This document shows positions 9,011-17,782 of a stretch of 64,000 bases of DNA, one piece after another. The translations under genes were made by a program, and so were the position numbers. Positions within the stretch are counted from its first letter, which is position 1; each line of letters begins with the position of its first letter. A model generated the notes under the pieces. The model worked only from the letters and a program-made list of their open reading frames with translations, had not been told where the DNA came from and did no database searches. The stretch comes from Streptomyces sp. A3M-1-3 (GTDB lineage: Bacteria > Actinomycetota > Actinomycetes > Streptomycetales > Streptomycetaceae). The DNA lies in the NCBI RefSeq assembly GCF_024213665.1, contig NZ_JANAVP010000006.1, positions 184,557-248,556 of the forward strand, written 5' to 3'.

Positions 9011-9856
9011 ATGGCTGAACGGCTTAAAAGGTCAGGGCTGATCGGCGAACTTTCCGCCGAATTCGCCGGCACGATGGTTCTCATCCTCTTCGGTTGCGGT
9101 GTGGTGGCTCAAGTGGTCGCCGGCGGAGCCCTCACGGATCCCGCGGGCGGCCTCGGAGACCACGACAGCATTTCCTGGGCATGGGGCCTCGGCGTCACCC
9201 TCGGCGTCTATGTGGCGGCGCGATTGAGTGGTGCTCACATCAATCCCGCGGTGACCCTGGCCCTGGCTGTGTTCAAGGGTTTTCCGTGGAGCAAGGTGGC
9301 GCCCTACGCGCTGGCCCAGACGGCCGGCGCCTTCGTGGCAGCCCTGCTGGTGCGCTGGAACTACACCGAGGCGCTGGCGAAGGCCGACCCCACCCACACC
9401 ATCAAGACGCAGGGCGTCTTCTCCACGCTGCCCGCCAACGGCAATCCGAATCTGCCGGTCAGCGAGTGGGGCGCCTTCCGTGACCAGGTCATCGGCACCG
9501 CGATCCTGCTGCTGCTGATCATGGCGATCACAGACCTGCTCAACACACCCCCCGGCGCCAACCTGGCCCCCTTCATCATCGGCCTGGTCGTCGTGGGGAT
9601 CGGCATGGCGTGGGGCACCAACGCGGGCTACGCGATCAACCCCGCACGTGACTTCGGTCCCCGGCTGGCCAGCTTCTTCACCGGATACGGCGGAGCGTGG
9701 CGAGATCAGTACGGGAACCTCTACTTCTGGGTGCCGATCCTCGGCCCGCTGATCGGCGGTCTGCTCGGAGCGGGCCTGTACAAGTTCCTCATCGGCCGGT
9801 TCCTGCCGACCGCGGAACCGGAGCCCCCCGGACGCGTCCCTACCCCCCAGGACTGA
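9011..9856 (+). CDS. glpF: Glycerol facilitator, MIP/aquaporin family
   Basis: A 281-aa integral membrane channel of the major intrinsic protein family. Both pore motifs are present: NPA at about 78-80 (GAHINPAVTLAL) and NPARD at 210-214 (AINPARDFGPRLA); the Asp after the second motif is characteristic of glycerol-conducting members. Six hydrophobic segments are visible. The N-terminus is longer than in water channels, and the inserted loop (about 120-155) is as expected for GlpF types. It is followed 54 bp later by glycerol kinase, so the pair takes up glycerol and traps it as glycerol 3-phosphate. No glycerol-3-phosphate dehydrogenase gene follows in this window. Confidence 0.95.
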   Translation: MAERLKRSGLIGELSAEFAGTMVLILFGCGVVAQVVAGGALTDPAGGLGDHDSISWAWGLGVTLGVYVAARLSGAHINPAVTLALAVFKGFPWSKVAPYALAQTAGAFVAALLVRWNYTEALAKADPTHTIKTQGVFSTLPANGNPNLPVSEWGAFRDQVIGTAILLLLIMAITDLLNTPPGANLAPFIIGLVVVGIGMAWGTNAGYAINPARDFGPRLASFFTGYGGAWRDQYGNLYFWVPILGPLIGGLLGAGLYKFLIGRFLPTAEPEPPGRVPTPQD

Positions 9857-9910
9857 CCGGCCCTGCGTGAGGCCGCAACCCAGTTCATCCCACAGGAGAG
9901 GCGGCAAGCC

Positions 9911-11428
9911 ATGGCGGACTTCGTCGGCGCAGTGGACCAGGGAACCACCAGCTCCCGTTTCATGATCTTCGACCATGCCGGCAACGAAGTGGCGAAGCAC
10001 CAGCTGGAGCACGCCCAGATACTCCCCCGCTCGGGGTGGGTCGAGCACGACCCGGTGGAGATCTGGGAACGCACCAATTCGGTGATCCAGAACGCCCTCC
10101 GGCACGGCAACCTTTCCCCGTCCGACCTGGCGGCGATCGGCATCACCAACCAGCGGGAGACGACCGTTGTCTGGGACCCCCGCAACGGCCGTCCCTACTA
10201 CAACGCCATCGTGTGGCAGGACACCCGCACCGACTCCATCGCGGCCGCCCTGGAACGCTCGGGCCAGGGCGACGTCATCCGCCGCAAGGCGGGCCTGCCG
10301 CCGGCCACCTACTTCTCCGGCGGCAAGATCCAGTGGATTCTGGAGAACGTCGACGGCGTCCGCGAGGCGGCGGAGCAGGGCCATGCCCTCTTCGGCAACA
10401 CGGACTGCTGGGTGCTGTGGAACCTCACCGGCGGCCCGGAGGGCGGAATCCACGCCACCGACGTGACCAACGCCAGCCGCACCATGCTGATGAACCTGGA
10501 AACCCTCGACTGGGACGACGAGTTGCTGGGGTTCTTCGACATCCCCCGGGCGATGCTGCCCACCATCAGCCCGTCCTCCCACCGGGAGGCGTACGGCGAG
10601 ACCCGTACCTCCCGGCCGCTGCGCGCCGCCATCCCGATCACCGGGATGCTCGGCGACCAGCAGGCGGCCACCGTCGGGCAGGTCTGCTACGCGCCCGGCG
10701 AAGCCAAGAACACCTACGGCACCGGCAACTTCCTGGTGCTCAACACCGGCACCGAACTGGTCCGCTCGCAGCACGGCCTTCTCACCACCGTGGCGTACCA
10801 GTTCGGCGACAGCCCGGCCATCTACGCCCTGGAGGGCTCCATCGCGGTCACCGGGTCCGCGGTGCAATGGCTGCGCGACCAGATGAAGATCATCAATGAC
10901 GCCGCCGAGAGCGAGCGTCTGGCCAGCACCGTCGAGGACAACGGCGGCATGTACTTCGTCCCCGCCTTCTCGGGCCTGTTCGCCCCGTACTGGCGCTCCG
11001 ACGCCCGCGGCGCGATCGTCGGCCTCGCCCGGTACAACAGCAACGGGCACCTGGCGCGGGCCACCCTGGAAGCCATCTGCTACCAGAGCCGCGACGTGGT
11101 GGAGGCCATGGAGCAGGATTCCGGCGTCCATCTGGACGTGCTCAAGGTCGACGGCGGCGTGACGGCCAACGACCTGTGCATGCAGATCCAGGCCGATGTC
11201 CTCGGCGTACCGGTCAGCCGCCCGGTCGTTGCCGAGACCACGGCGCTCGGTGCCGCCTACGCGGCCGGCCTGGCCACCGGCTTCTGGCGGGACACCGACG
11301 AACTGCGCACCCACTGGCAGGAGTCCAAGCGCTGGGAGCCCCAGTGGTCCGAGGAGCAGCGCGCGGAAGGATACGCGGGCTGGAAGAAGGCGGTGGAGCG
11401 CACACTCGACTGGGCCAAGGTCGACTAG
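9911..11428 (+). CDS. glpK: Glycerol kinase
   Basis: A 505-aa FGGY-family kinase, usual length, converting glycerol and ATP to sn-glycerol 3-phosphate in the cytoplasm. The phosphate-binding DQGTTSSR (about 9-16), the catalytic-region [12 protein letters not shown] and [14 protein letters not shown], and the C-terminal [15 protein letters not shown] with [19 protein letters not shown] match the family throughout. A good ribosome binding site (AGGAGAGG) precedes the ATG at 9911. Forms an operon with glpF. Confidence 0.97.
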   Translation: MADFVGAVDQGTTSSRFMIFDHAGNEVAKHQLEHAQILPRSGWVEHDPVEIWERTNSVIQNALRHGNLSPSDLAAIGITNQRETTVVWDPRNGRPYYNAIVWQDTRTDSIAAALERSGQGDVIRRKAGLPPATYFSGGKIQWILENVDGVREAAEQGHALFGNTDCWVLWNLTGGPEGGIHATDVTNASRTMLMNLETLDWDDELLGFFDIPRAMLPTISPSSHREAYGETRTSRPLRAAIPITGMLGDQQAATVGQVCYAPGEAKNTYGTGNFLVLNTGTELVRSQHGLLTTVAYQFGDSPAIYALEGSIAVTGSAVQWLRDQMKIINDAAESERLASTVEDNGGMYFVPAFSGLFAPYWRSDARGAIVGLARYNSNGHLARATLEAICYQSRDVVEAMEQDSGVHLDVLKVDGGVTANDLCMQIQADVLGVPVSRPVVAETTALGAAYAAGLATGFWRDTDELRTHWQESKRWEPQWSEEQRAEGYAGWKKAVERTLDWAKVD

Positions 11429-11450
11429 GCCAGGGTCGATCAGGCCACGC

Positions 11451-11588
11451 TCAGTGCCTGCCGAGCGGGTCGCCCTCCGTGTCCGGGCCTGTGCCTGGGC
11501 CGATGCGGAGTTCGAAGTCGCCGTCGTACTCCGCGTGTCCCGCGATCACGGCCTGCGCGACCGCCTCGCTTCCGCTACGCCCCACCAC
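11451..11588 (-). CDS. Possible small ORF downstream of the M14 peptidase
   Basis: In the 180-bp spacer between glpK and the peptidase, the minus strand holds a GTG-started frame of 45 codons (MVGRSGSEAVAQAVIAGHAE at its start, ending LGRH). Codons are mostly G/C-ending, like real genes here. It has no recognised homologue and no clear ribosome binding site, and it could instead be the 3' remnant of a lost gene. Nothing else was seen in this spacer. Confidence 0.2.
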   Translation of the reverse strand: MVGRSGSEAVAQAVIAGHAEYDGDFELRIGPGTGPDTEGDPLGRH

Positions 11589-11608
11589 ATGTGCCCCGTG
11601 TACGGCCG

Positions 11609-12883
11609 TCAGCAGCTGGTGTCGGGCTGCCCGGCGGTGAGGTGATACGCCGCCCGCTCGTCGAGGAGCAGCGGGACGAGCGCGCGCAGCGACTGCCGCA
11701 GGGGTACGTACGCTCCGGCGCCCTCACGCCGCACCACGACGCCGTGCAGGGCGAGTTCGTCCCCGGTGCGCGCGTACTGGGCGGCGGTCAGCCGGTAGCC
11801 GCACGGCGGGTCCTGGATCGTCTCGGCGGGTTCCGCGGGGTCGTTGTCGGCGCCGCCGAGGGCGACGGGGCCGCGGTCGGCGTACCCGGCCAGGCGCGCT
11901 GCGGTCGTGGCCGCTTCGATCCGCCCCCGGCGTTCGCCGGTGAAGGCGAAGGCACCGTCGAGGGCGGCGAGTTGCGAGTGCACCCGGCGCCGGTTGTTGA
12001 GTGCCGGGTCCGCCTGCTCGGCGTCTGTGAGGGGGTCGACCCTGGTCTCGACGAGCAGGCCGACGGAGTGCTTGACCCCCGCGGTGTTGCGCAGGATGCG
12101 CTCCTGGCCGTCGCCCGCGACCTGCCGGACCGGATCGCCGGTGACGGGGTCGGTCCAGATGCCGTAGATGCCGGTGCTGTGGCCGGCGGCGCCGGCGGCC
12201 GGGCGGACGTACTGCTCGGAGAGCGTCTTCGCCTCCCCGTGCACGGCGTCGGCGGTGTTGAGGTTGCGCGGCCACAGGGTGAGCAGGTCCTTGTCGTAGT
12301 ACGGCGAGGTGGATCCGTACTCGTGCAGGTCGTAGACGGTGTCGGGCCGGTGGTCGCGGATGACCGCGGCGAGCGCCCGGCCCTCGGCGGTGGCCAGCGT
12401 GATGTGGTCGCGGTTGATGTCGACGGAGTCGGCGTTGCCGCGGGTGTCCGCGGCCCGGCCGTCGGGGTTGGCGGTGGGGACGAGGAGCACCGTGGTGCGC
12501 TTCAGGAAGCGCAGGGTGCGCTGGTCCTCGGCGTACGCGAGATCGCGGACGGTGGTCAGACATGCCTCCCGGCCGGAGGGTTCGTCGCCGTGCTGGGCAC
12601 AGATCAGCAGCAGGGTGTTCGCCGCGCGGGGCGCGCCGATCCGTACGAGCTCCAGCGGCCGGCCCTGGCGGGTCGTCCCGATGCGGTCGACGGCCACCCG
12701 TCCGCTCGCCCGGTCGACGGCGGCGAGGAAGTGCTGCTCCTCGGACTGCGTGGTCCAGCGGGCGCCGTTCGATGTCTCGAAACCGGTCCGGGGCCGGTCG
12801 CCGCTCCCCTGGTCCGGGGCGGCCGCCAGCAGCGGGAGTGCCAGTGCTGCGGCGAGCAGGGACGTACGGACTCGTCGGCTCAT
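11609..12883 (-). CDS. Secreted M14 family zinc carboxypeptidase
   Basis: A 424-aa secreted metallopeptidase. A Sec signal peptide ([20 protein letters not shown], cleavage likely after AAA-AP) precedes the M14 catalytic domain. Zinc ligands are visible in [13 protein letters not shown] (His and Glu of HxxE, about 100) and in YDLHEYGS (His, about 195); the substrate-binding [13 protein letters not shown] and the catalytic glutamate region LLVETRVD are all present in order. It releases C-terminal or small peptides outside the cell. It is the second minus-strand gene after a secreted S15-type peptidase, but a strong hairpin lies between them, so they need not share a transcript. Confidence 0.9.
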   Translation of the reverse strand: MSRRVRTSLLAAALALPLLAAAPDQGSGDRPRTGFETSNGARWTTQSEEQHFLAAVDRASGRVAVDRIGTTRQGRPLELVRIGAPRAANTLLLICAQHGDEPSGREACLTTVRDLAYAEDQRTLRFLKRTTVLLVPTANPDGRAADTRGNADSVDINRDHITLATAEGRALAAVIRDHRPDTVYDLHEYGSTSPYYDKDLLTLWPRNLNTADAVHGEAKTLSEQYVRPAAGAAGHSTGIYGIWTDPVTGDPVRQVAGDGQERILRNTAGVKHSVGLLVETRVDPLTDAEQADPALNNRRRVHSQLAALDGAFAFTGERRGRIEAATTAARLAGYADRGPVALGGADNDPAEPAETIQDPPCGYRLTAAQYARTGDELALHGVVVRREGAGAYVPLRQSLRALVPLLLDERAAYHLTAGQPDTSC

Positions 12884-12957
12884 GGGCGGATCCTCCTCGG
12901 CCTTCGGATGTACGGACGGGCGGCGCGCGGGGCCGGGTCAGGGCCTGTTGGGGGCGG

Positions 12958-12992
12958 ACAGGGCCGCGCCGGAACCACCGGCGCGGCCCTGT
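12958..12992 (-). terminator. Hairpin terminator after the S15-type peptidase gene
   Basis: A perfect 15-bp GC-rich stem (12958-12972 with 12978-12992) with loop AACCA lies just after the stop of the minus-strand S15-type gene and before the M14 gene. No U-run follows, as is common for Streptomyces terminators. Confidence 0.7.
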
Positions 12993-12996
12993 GTGT

Positions 12997-14964
12997 TCAG
13001 GCGCCCGGCACCCGCTGGGTGCGGCCCGGCCCGGCCACGCCGTCGAGGCGGGACTCGAAGGGCGCGGCCTCGGGCGCGGGGCCCGAGGTGGCGCGGGCGA
13101 ACGCCCCGGCCCCGCCGACGACCGGGATGTCCGCGAAGGTGCGGGCCAGGTCGACGGTGACGGTCGGCCGGCCGGCCGGCGGATCGATGAGGCCCGCGTC
13201 CGTGCCGGCGATGATGAGGGCGAGCCGGTGTCCGGCCGGGACGACATGGTCACTGGCGGCCAGGTCGAGGGTGATCGTGTACGCCTTGCCGGGGGTGAGC
13301 GGGCGGCCCTTCTTCGCGGAGGCGTAGTTGCCCAGGTCGGCCCAGCCGCGGCTGAACACGGTGTAGTCGACCGCCCTGGTCTTCGCCTTCGTCTCCTTGA
13401 AGCAGGAGCTGTCACCGGCGGTGCTCGGTCCCCAGCAGGTCCGCTCGGGCAGGGTGCTGATGCCTTCGCCCGAGGCGGCGTAGTCGCGGATGGTGTCCGG
13501 TCCGAGGTCCACGAGCACCGCGGAGAGGTGGGCGGTCGAGGTCGACGGGGTGGCGGTGACGGTCACCGTGGCCGAGCCGGACAGCCTCAGGTCCCTGGCG
13601 AGCGGCCGGGTGGTGAAGCCGGTCTTACCGGGTGTCGATACGTCGATCTGCGCGGCCCAGTCGGTCTCGCTGAGCTGCGGGTCGTCGGTGAACGTCTCGG
13701 TGGCGCCGGGCGCCGAGGGCTTCGGACCGAGCGTGCCGACACCGGCAAAAGCACCCTTGGCGGGACGGACTTCGGTCAGGTCGGTGGCGCGGGGCGGCCA
13801 GACCTTGTCGGTGGACCACTGGCCGGGGGCGCGCTCGATGTCGGCCATCGGCTCACGGTCGATGCCGTTGTCGTAGCCGAGGAGTTCATGGTCGAACCAG
13901 CGGTGCAGGGTCGTGACCCACTCGGCGCGGCGGAAGTCGAACGGGTCGACGTGCCCGGTCTGCGACAGCCAGATCTTGCGCTCGACTCCCTCTTCGGCGA
14001 GGGCGTCCCACCACTGCCCGAAGTGCTTGGCGCGGACGTTGAGGTCCTGCATGCCGTGGACGAGGAAGACACTGGCGGTCACCTCGTCGGCGTCCTTGAC
14101 GTGGTCGCGCTCGTTCCACAGCCGGGTCCAGTCGCCGGTGCGCGGGGCCTCGTCGACGAGCCGCTGCTGTACGGCGGCGCAGCGGGCGCGGGCGGCGGGG
14201 CTCTCGACGTAGTTGGAGAGCCAGTCGGGGCCGCTGTCGTAGAGCGGGGCGCCCTTGGCGAAGTAGTAGTCGTACCAGGAGGAGATGGCGCCGATCGGGA
14301 CGATGGTCTTCAGGCCCTCGACGCCGGTGGCGGCCACACCGTTGGCGACGGTGCCGTCGTAACTCTTGCCGATCATGCCGACGTTGCCGGTGGTCCAGCC
14401 GGCCTTGACGCGGCTGTCGCCGGTGCGGCTGCTGTAGCCGCGGGCACGGCCGTTCAGCCAGTCGACGACCGAAGCGGCGGACTGGACGTCGGAGCGGCCG
14501 CCGACGTCGACACAGCCGTCGGAGCGGTTGGTGCCGGCCAGGTCGACCATGACCATCGCATAGCCGCGGGGCACGAAGTAGTTGTCGTAGAACAGGGGCG
14601 CCTGGACCACGTTGCCGTGGGCGTCGTACGTCTTCTTCTGGCTCTCGTTGCCGCGCCCGCAGCAGGCGTAGTACGGGCTCGCGTCCATGATCACGGGTAT
14701 CTTGCGGCCGGACTGCGCGGGCTCGCGCGGGCGGACGATGTCGACGGCGACCCGGTCTGTCTTTCCGTCCGCGTCGCCGTCGATCCGGGTGTCCACCCAG
14801 ACGGACTCGCGTATCGCGTTCTCGTACGAGTAGACGGGCCGGCTCTCGCGGGGCGCGCCCTGGGCGGCGCCGGCCGGCGAGAGCAGCACGGCCATCAGGG
14901 CGGCCACGGCCGCCACTACGAACGATCTCCACTGGATGCGGGTGCCCCGCGCACGTATCGCCAC
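12997..14964 (-). CDS. Secreted Xaa-Pro dipeptidyl-peptidase / CocE-NonD family hydrolase (S15)
   Basis: About 655 aa, with an N-terminal signal peptide (IQWRSFVVAAVAALMAVLLS, cleavage after AQGA). The alpha/beta-hydrolase domain carries the nucleophile elbow GKSYDGTVA (Ser about 225), an acid in HGMQDLNV and a catalytic His in TGHVDPFDF. The C-terminal jelly-roll domain (about 420-640) is the X-Pro dipeptidyl-peptidase C-terminal domain. It removes Xaa-Pro dipeptides from extracellular peptides. The frame is open from a TTG at 14988, but a GTG at 14964 places the charged n-region of the signal peptide correctly and is preferred; neither start has a well-spaced ribosome binding site. Confidence 0.88.
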   Translation of the reverse strand: MAIRARGTRIQWRSFVVAAVAALMAVLLSPAGAAQGAPRESRPVYSYENAIRESVWVDTRIDGDADGKTDRVAVDIVRPREPAQSGRKIPVIMDASPYYACCGRGNESQKKTYDAHGNVVQAPLFYDNYFVPRGYAMVMVDLAGTNRSDGCVDVGGRSDVQSAASVVDWLNGRARGYSSRTGDSRVKAGWTTGNVGMIGKSYDGTVANGVAATGVEGLKTIVPIGAISSWYDYYFAKGAPLYDSGPDWLSNYVESPAARARCAAVQQRLVDEAPRTGDWTRLWNERDHVKDADEVTASVFLVHGMQDLNVRAKHFGQWWDALAEEGVERKIWLSQTGHVDPFDFRRAEWVTTLHRWFDHELLGYDNGIDREPMADIERAPGQWSTDKVWPPRATDLTEVRPAKGAFAGVGTLGPKPSAPGATETFTDDPQLSETDWAAQIDVSTPGKTGFTTRPLARDLRLSGSATVTVTATPSTSTAHLSAVLVDLGPDTIRDYAASGEGISTLPERTCWGPSTAGDSSCFKETKAKTRAVDYTVFSRGWADLGNYASAKKGRPLTPGKAYTITLDLAASDHVVPAGHRLALIIAGTDAGLIDPPAGRPTVTVDLARTFADIPVVGGAGAFARATSGPAPEAAPFESRLDGVAGPGRTQRVPGA

Positions 14965-15048
14965 GGGCGGGGACGGTACTCCGGTCAACTCCCGTGCGAC
15001 AGAGGGCGATTGGGGGACGAATGCGACTGACGGGACGCCTGGTTCCGG

Positions 15049-15930
15049 TCAGCGGGCGGTGGCGGGGCGACGCGCCCGCTGCCGTTCGCGGGCGCGCGCC
15101 TCACGCGCCATCGGCAGATAGCGCAGCCGTTCGGGCAGCACCGGCACCACCGTCCGGACGACGGCGCTGAACCGGCGGAGCCTGCGCTCCTGGGCGTCGC
15201 TCCAGGCCAGCCCGATGGCGTCGCGGGCGTCCGGCGGCATGTAGCCGATCGTGACGAACGACCGGAAGCGCGCGAGCGGCGGGAGCAGCAGCGGCCACAG
15301 TGCCCGCGTCAGCAGCCGCACCGGCCGCGGGCCGCGGTCCGGCGGCGGCACCGGGGCGTCGGTGGCGACGAGTTCCCGTACGACGACGGTGGCTTCGAGC
15401 TCGTCGGCGAGGATCTTGCGGTAGTACGGCCAGAACTCCTCGACGGTCTGCGGCATGTCCCGGTCGCGGATGCCGAGGATACGGCCGACCTGGAGCCACT
15501 CCGCGTACAGCTGACGCTCCTCCGCCTCGTCGAGCGGGCGGACGAGGTAGCGCACCGCGTTGCGGTAGACCGGGAAGCCGGTGGCGTGGACCCAGGAGTA
15601 GTAGGCCGGGTCCAGCGCGTGGTAGCGGCGGCCGTGCGCGTCCGTGCCCTGGATGGTCCGGTGCAGCTTCCTCAGCCGCCGGCCCTCCTCTGCGGCCGCG
15701 TCGCCGCCGTACACCCACAGCTGGACGGAGCGCAGCGACCGCTCGCCGCGTCCCCAGGGGTCGCTGCGGAAGACCGAGTGCTCGTCGACGCCCGCTCCGA
15801 CCGCCGGGTGGGCGACCTGCATCGTGAGCGCGGCGGGCAGCATCAGCAGCGCGCGAATGTCGCCGGCCAGGCTCCACAGGACGCCACCGGGCGGGGGCGG
15901 TGCGGGATCCTCGTGAAGGTCCTCATGCAT
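15049..15930 (-). CDS. Oxygenase MpaB family protein (DUF2236)
   Basis: A 293-aa protein of the MpaB/DUF2236 family, heme-binding oxidative enzymes that include latex-clearing-protein-like and mycophenolic-acid pathway members. Family landmarks are LLMLPAALTMQVAHPAVGAG (the conserved AHP), SVFRSDPWGRGERSLRS, ALDPAYYSWVHATG and, late in the protein, RFRSFVTIGYMPPDARD. The N-terminus is proline-rich and no signal peptide is visible. It lies 65 bp downstream of the F0-b-like gene on the same strand and may be co-transcribed. Substrate unknown. Confidence 0.85.
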   Translation of the reverse strand: MHEDLHEDPAPPPPGGVLWSLAGDIRALLMLPAALTMQVAHPAVGAGVDEHSVFRSDPWGRGERSLRSVQLWVYGGDAAAEEGRRLRKLHRTIQGTDAHGRRYHALDPAYYSWVHATGFPVYRNAVRYLVRPLDEAEERQLYAEWLQVGRILGIRDRDMPQTVEEFWPYYRKILADELEATVVVRELVATDAPVPPPDRGPRPVRLLTRALWPLLLPPLARFRSFVTIGYMPPDARDAIGLAWSDAQERRLRRFSAVVRTVVPVLPERLRYLPMAREARARERQRARRPATAR

Positions 15931-15995
15931 ACGGCGGCTCCCCGGTCTCCTCCCTCCCAGTATGCGATCAACGGCGGGAGCCGCGGGTGTACGGA

Positions 15996-16502
15996 TCAGG
16001 CGTCCGCCGCACGGTCCTCGGCAGCCGGGGCCGCCGGGGCGGGCACTGACAGGCGCTCGCCCACGATCCGGCTCGCCAGTTCCACGCCCCACACACCTAT
16101 GTACGCGTGCAGTTCCGCCTCGGCGACCGTGCGCTCGGCGGCGATGGCGGCCTGCCCGGCCGCCACGATCGCCTCGCGCTCGCGCAGCGCCTGCGCGCGG
16201 GCGTCGGCTATGAGGGCCATGCCCTCCTCGTGGGCGCGGGAGCGGATCGCGGCCGCTGCGTGCCGGCCCGCGGCTCGCTCGGCCAGCATGTCCGCCCGCA
16301 CCTTCGCCGCCTGCGCACGCAGGTCCGCGGCCTGCGCGCTCACCCCGTCGATCGCGGCCTCGCGTTCCGCCAGGACCCGCGCGATTCGGGGCAGCAGCAC
16401 CTTCGCGAGCACAAGGAAGGACACCGCGAACAGCACCAGGCCGGCGAGCATGTCCGGCAGGGTCGGGTTGAGCGGGCCGATGTCCAGCGGAAGCAGTTCC
16501 AT
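15996..16502 (-). CDS. Stand-alone ATP synthase F0 subunit b-like protein
   Basis: A 168-aa protein with the layout of the F0 stator subunit b: a short N-terminus (MELLPLDIGPLNPTLPDM), one membrane segment (LAGLVLFAVSFLVLAKVLLP, about 19-38), an Arg-containing IARVLAEREAAIDG, and a long Ala/Arg/Glu-rich helix to about residue 140. The canonical actinobacterial AtpF has the same order, but that gene sits in the atp operon; here there are no other ATP synthase genes. It could be an alternative b subunit or a membrane-anchored coiled coil recruited for another use. It diverges from sphingomyelinase and precedes the MpaB-type gene. Confidence 0.7.
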   Translation of the reverse strand: MELLPLDIGPLNPTLPDMLAGLVLFAVSFLVLAKVLLPRIARVLAEREAAIDGVSAQAADLRAQAAKVRADMLAERAAGRHAAAAIRSRAHEEGMALIADARAQALREREAIVAAGQAAIAAERTVAEAELHAYIGVWGVELASRIVGERLSVPAPAAPAAEDRAADA

Positions 16503-16597
16503 GGTCGTGGATTACCCGTCCCCCGGCCTGAACTACCGTGCGGCCCCGAAGAGTTGTCGCGCACGTGCGCACCCGTCCATATTCCCGGTGCACAGGT

Positions 16598-16613
16598 GTT
16601 ACCTGGAAGTAAC
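16598..16613. promoter_or_regulatory. Candidate operator GTTAC-N6-GTAAC
   Basis: A perfect GTTAC CTGGAA GTAAC inverted repeat lies in the 192-bp divergent spacer between the F0-b-like gene and sphingomyelinase, about 80 bp before the sphingomyelinase start. It is more AT-rich than its surroundings and well placed for transcriptional control; no cognate regulator is adjacent. Confidence 0.35.
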
Positions 16614-16639
16614 CCCGGCTGCTTTGATGTGCGGCGCCA

Positions 16640-16686
16640 CCCCTTCCCCCACAGGAATCAGCCGCCCCTTCCCCCACAGGAATCAG
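16640..16686 (+). repeat. 22-bp tandem direct repeat reaching the sphingomyelinase RBS
   Basis: A 22-bp sequence (16640-16661) is repeated exactly at 16665-16686 with a 3-bp spacer. The copies begin CCCCTTCCCCC and end AGGAATCAG. The second copy runs into the AGGAGA ribosome binding site of the GTG at 16695, so the first copy is a near-duplicate of the translation-initiation leader. Confidence 0.85.
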
Positions 16687-16694
16687 GAGATCCA

Positions 16695-17675
16695 GTGCCG
16701 CTCTCCACGCTCCGCCGCACCCACGGCGCAGCCCTCGCCACCGTCCTCGCCGCCGCGACCCTGGCAGCGACCGCGACGGCGCCCAGCGCCTCGGCCGCCG
16801 AGACGCCCCGGCTCAAGGTTCTGTCGTACAACGCCTTCCTGTTCAGCAAGAGCCTGTACCCCAACTGGGGCCAGGACCACCGGGCGAAGGCGATCCCCGC
16901 CGCCTCCTTCTTCCAGGGCCACGATGTCGTCGTGATCCAGGAGGCCTTCGACAACTCCGCCTCCGACGCGCTGAAGAGCAACGCCTCCCCGCAGTACCCG
17001 CACCAGACTCCGGTGATGGGCCGCAGCAAGAGCGGCTGGGACGCCACCGGCGGCTCCTACTCGGCCACCACCCCCGAGGACGGCGGGGTCACGGTGCTGA
17101 GCAAGTGGCCGATCGTGCGCAAGGAGCAGTACGTCTACAAGGACGCCTGCGGCACCGACTGGTACTCCAACAAGGGCTTCGTGTACGCCGTGCTGAGTGT
17201 GAACGGCACCAAGGTGCATGTCGTCGGCACCCACGCCCAGTCCACCGACCCGGGCTGTGACGCGGGCGAGGCGGCCCAGCTGCGCAGCCGGCAGTTCAGG
17301 GCCATGGACGCCTTCCTGGACGCGAAGAACATTCCGGCGGGCGAACAGGTGCTGGTCGCGGGCGACTTCAATGTCGACTCGCGCACGCCGGAGTACGCCA
17401 CGATGCTCGCCGACGGCGGGCTGGTGGGCGCCGACTCGCGGACCGGGCACCCGTACTCGTTCGACACCCAGGACAACTCGATCGCGTCCGAGCGCTACCC
17501 CGACGACCCGCGCGAGGACCTCGACTACGTGCTGCACCGCCAGGGCCACGCCCGGCCCACGGGCTGGACCAACGACGTGATCAAGGAGCAGAGCGCGCCC
17601 TGGACCGTCTCCAGCTGGGGCACGAGCTACACGTACACCAACCTCTCCGACCACTATCCGGTGGTCGCCCGCTAG
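16695..17675 (+). CDS. Secreted sphingomyelinase C (sphingomyelin phosphodiesterase)
   Basis: A 326-aa secreted phospholipase-C-type enzyme of the bacterial neutral sphingomyelinase family (endonuclease/exonuclease/phosphatase fold). A signal peptide ends near ATAPSASAAE; the mature protein opens with LKVLSYNAFLF. The metal and catalytic motifs are present: VVVIQEAFD (Glu), VGTHAQSTDPGC, LVAGDFNVDS (Asp-Asn) and the terminal NLSDHYPVVA (Asp-His). It hydrolyses sphingomyelin to ceramide and phosphocholine outside the cell. The GTG at 16695 follows AGGAGA with 4-nt spacing; the open frame continues far upstream but only as an antisense shadow of the neighbour. Regulation may involve the palindrome at 16598-16613. 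Confidence 0.93.
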   Translation: MPLSTLRRTHGAALATVLAAATLAATATAPSASAAETPRLKVLSYNAFLFSKSLYPNWGQDHRAKAIPAASFFQGHDVVVIQEAFDNSASDALKSNASPQYPHQTPVMGRSKSGWDATGGSYSATTPEDGGVTVLSKWPIVRKEQYVYKDACGTDWYSNKGFVYAVLSVNGTKVHVVGTHAQSTDPGCDAGEAAQLRSRQFRAMDAFLDAKNIPAGEQVLVAGDFNVDSRTPEYATMLADGGLVGADSRTGHPYSFDTQDNSIASERYPDDPREDLDYVLHRQGHARPTGWTNDVIKEQSAPWTVSSWGTSYTYTNLSDHYPVVAR

Positions 17676-17691
17676 GCGGTGGGGGTATCCG

Positions 17692-17715
17692 CAGTCCGGG
17701 CGTAGTTGCGGACTG
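17692..17715. repeat. Short hairpin CAGTCCG / CGGACTG
   Basis: A 7-bp inverted repeat with a 10-nt loop, 17 bp after the sphingomyelinase stop and about 70 bp before the metal transporter start. It could be a weak terminator of the first gene or an operator for the second. Confidence 0.3.
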
Positions 17716-17782
17716 GTCGCAGCTGGTGGGAGGCCGCATTTCGGCAGTGGCTGCAAGGCGGTTCCTGTGCGACCGTGTCGCC

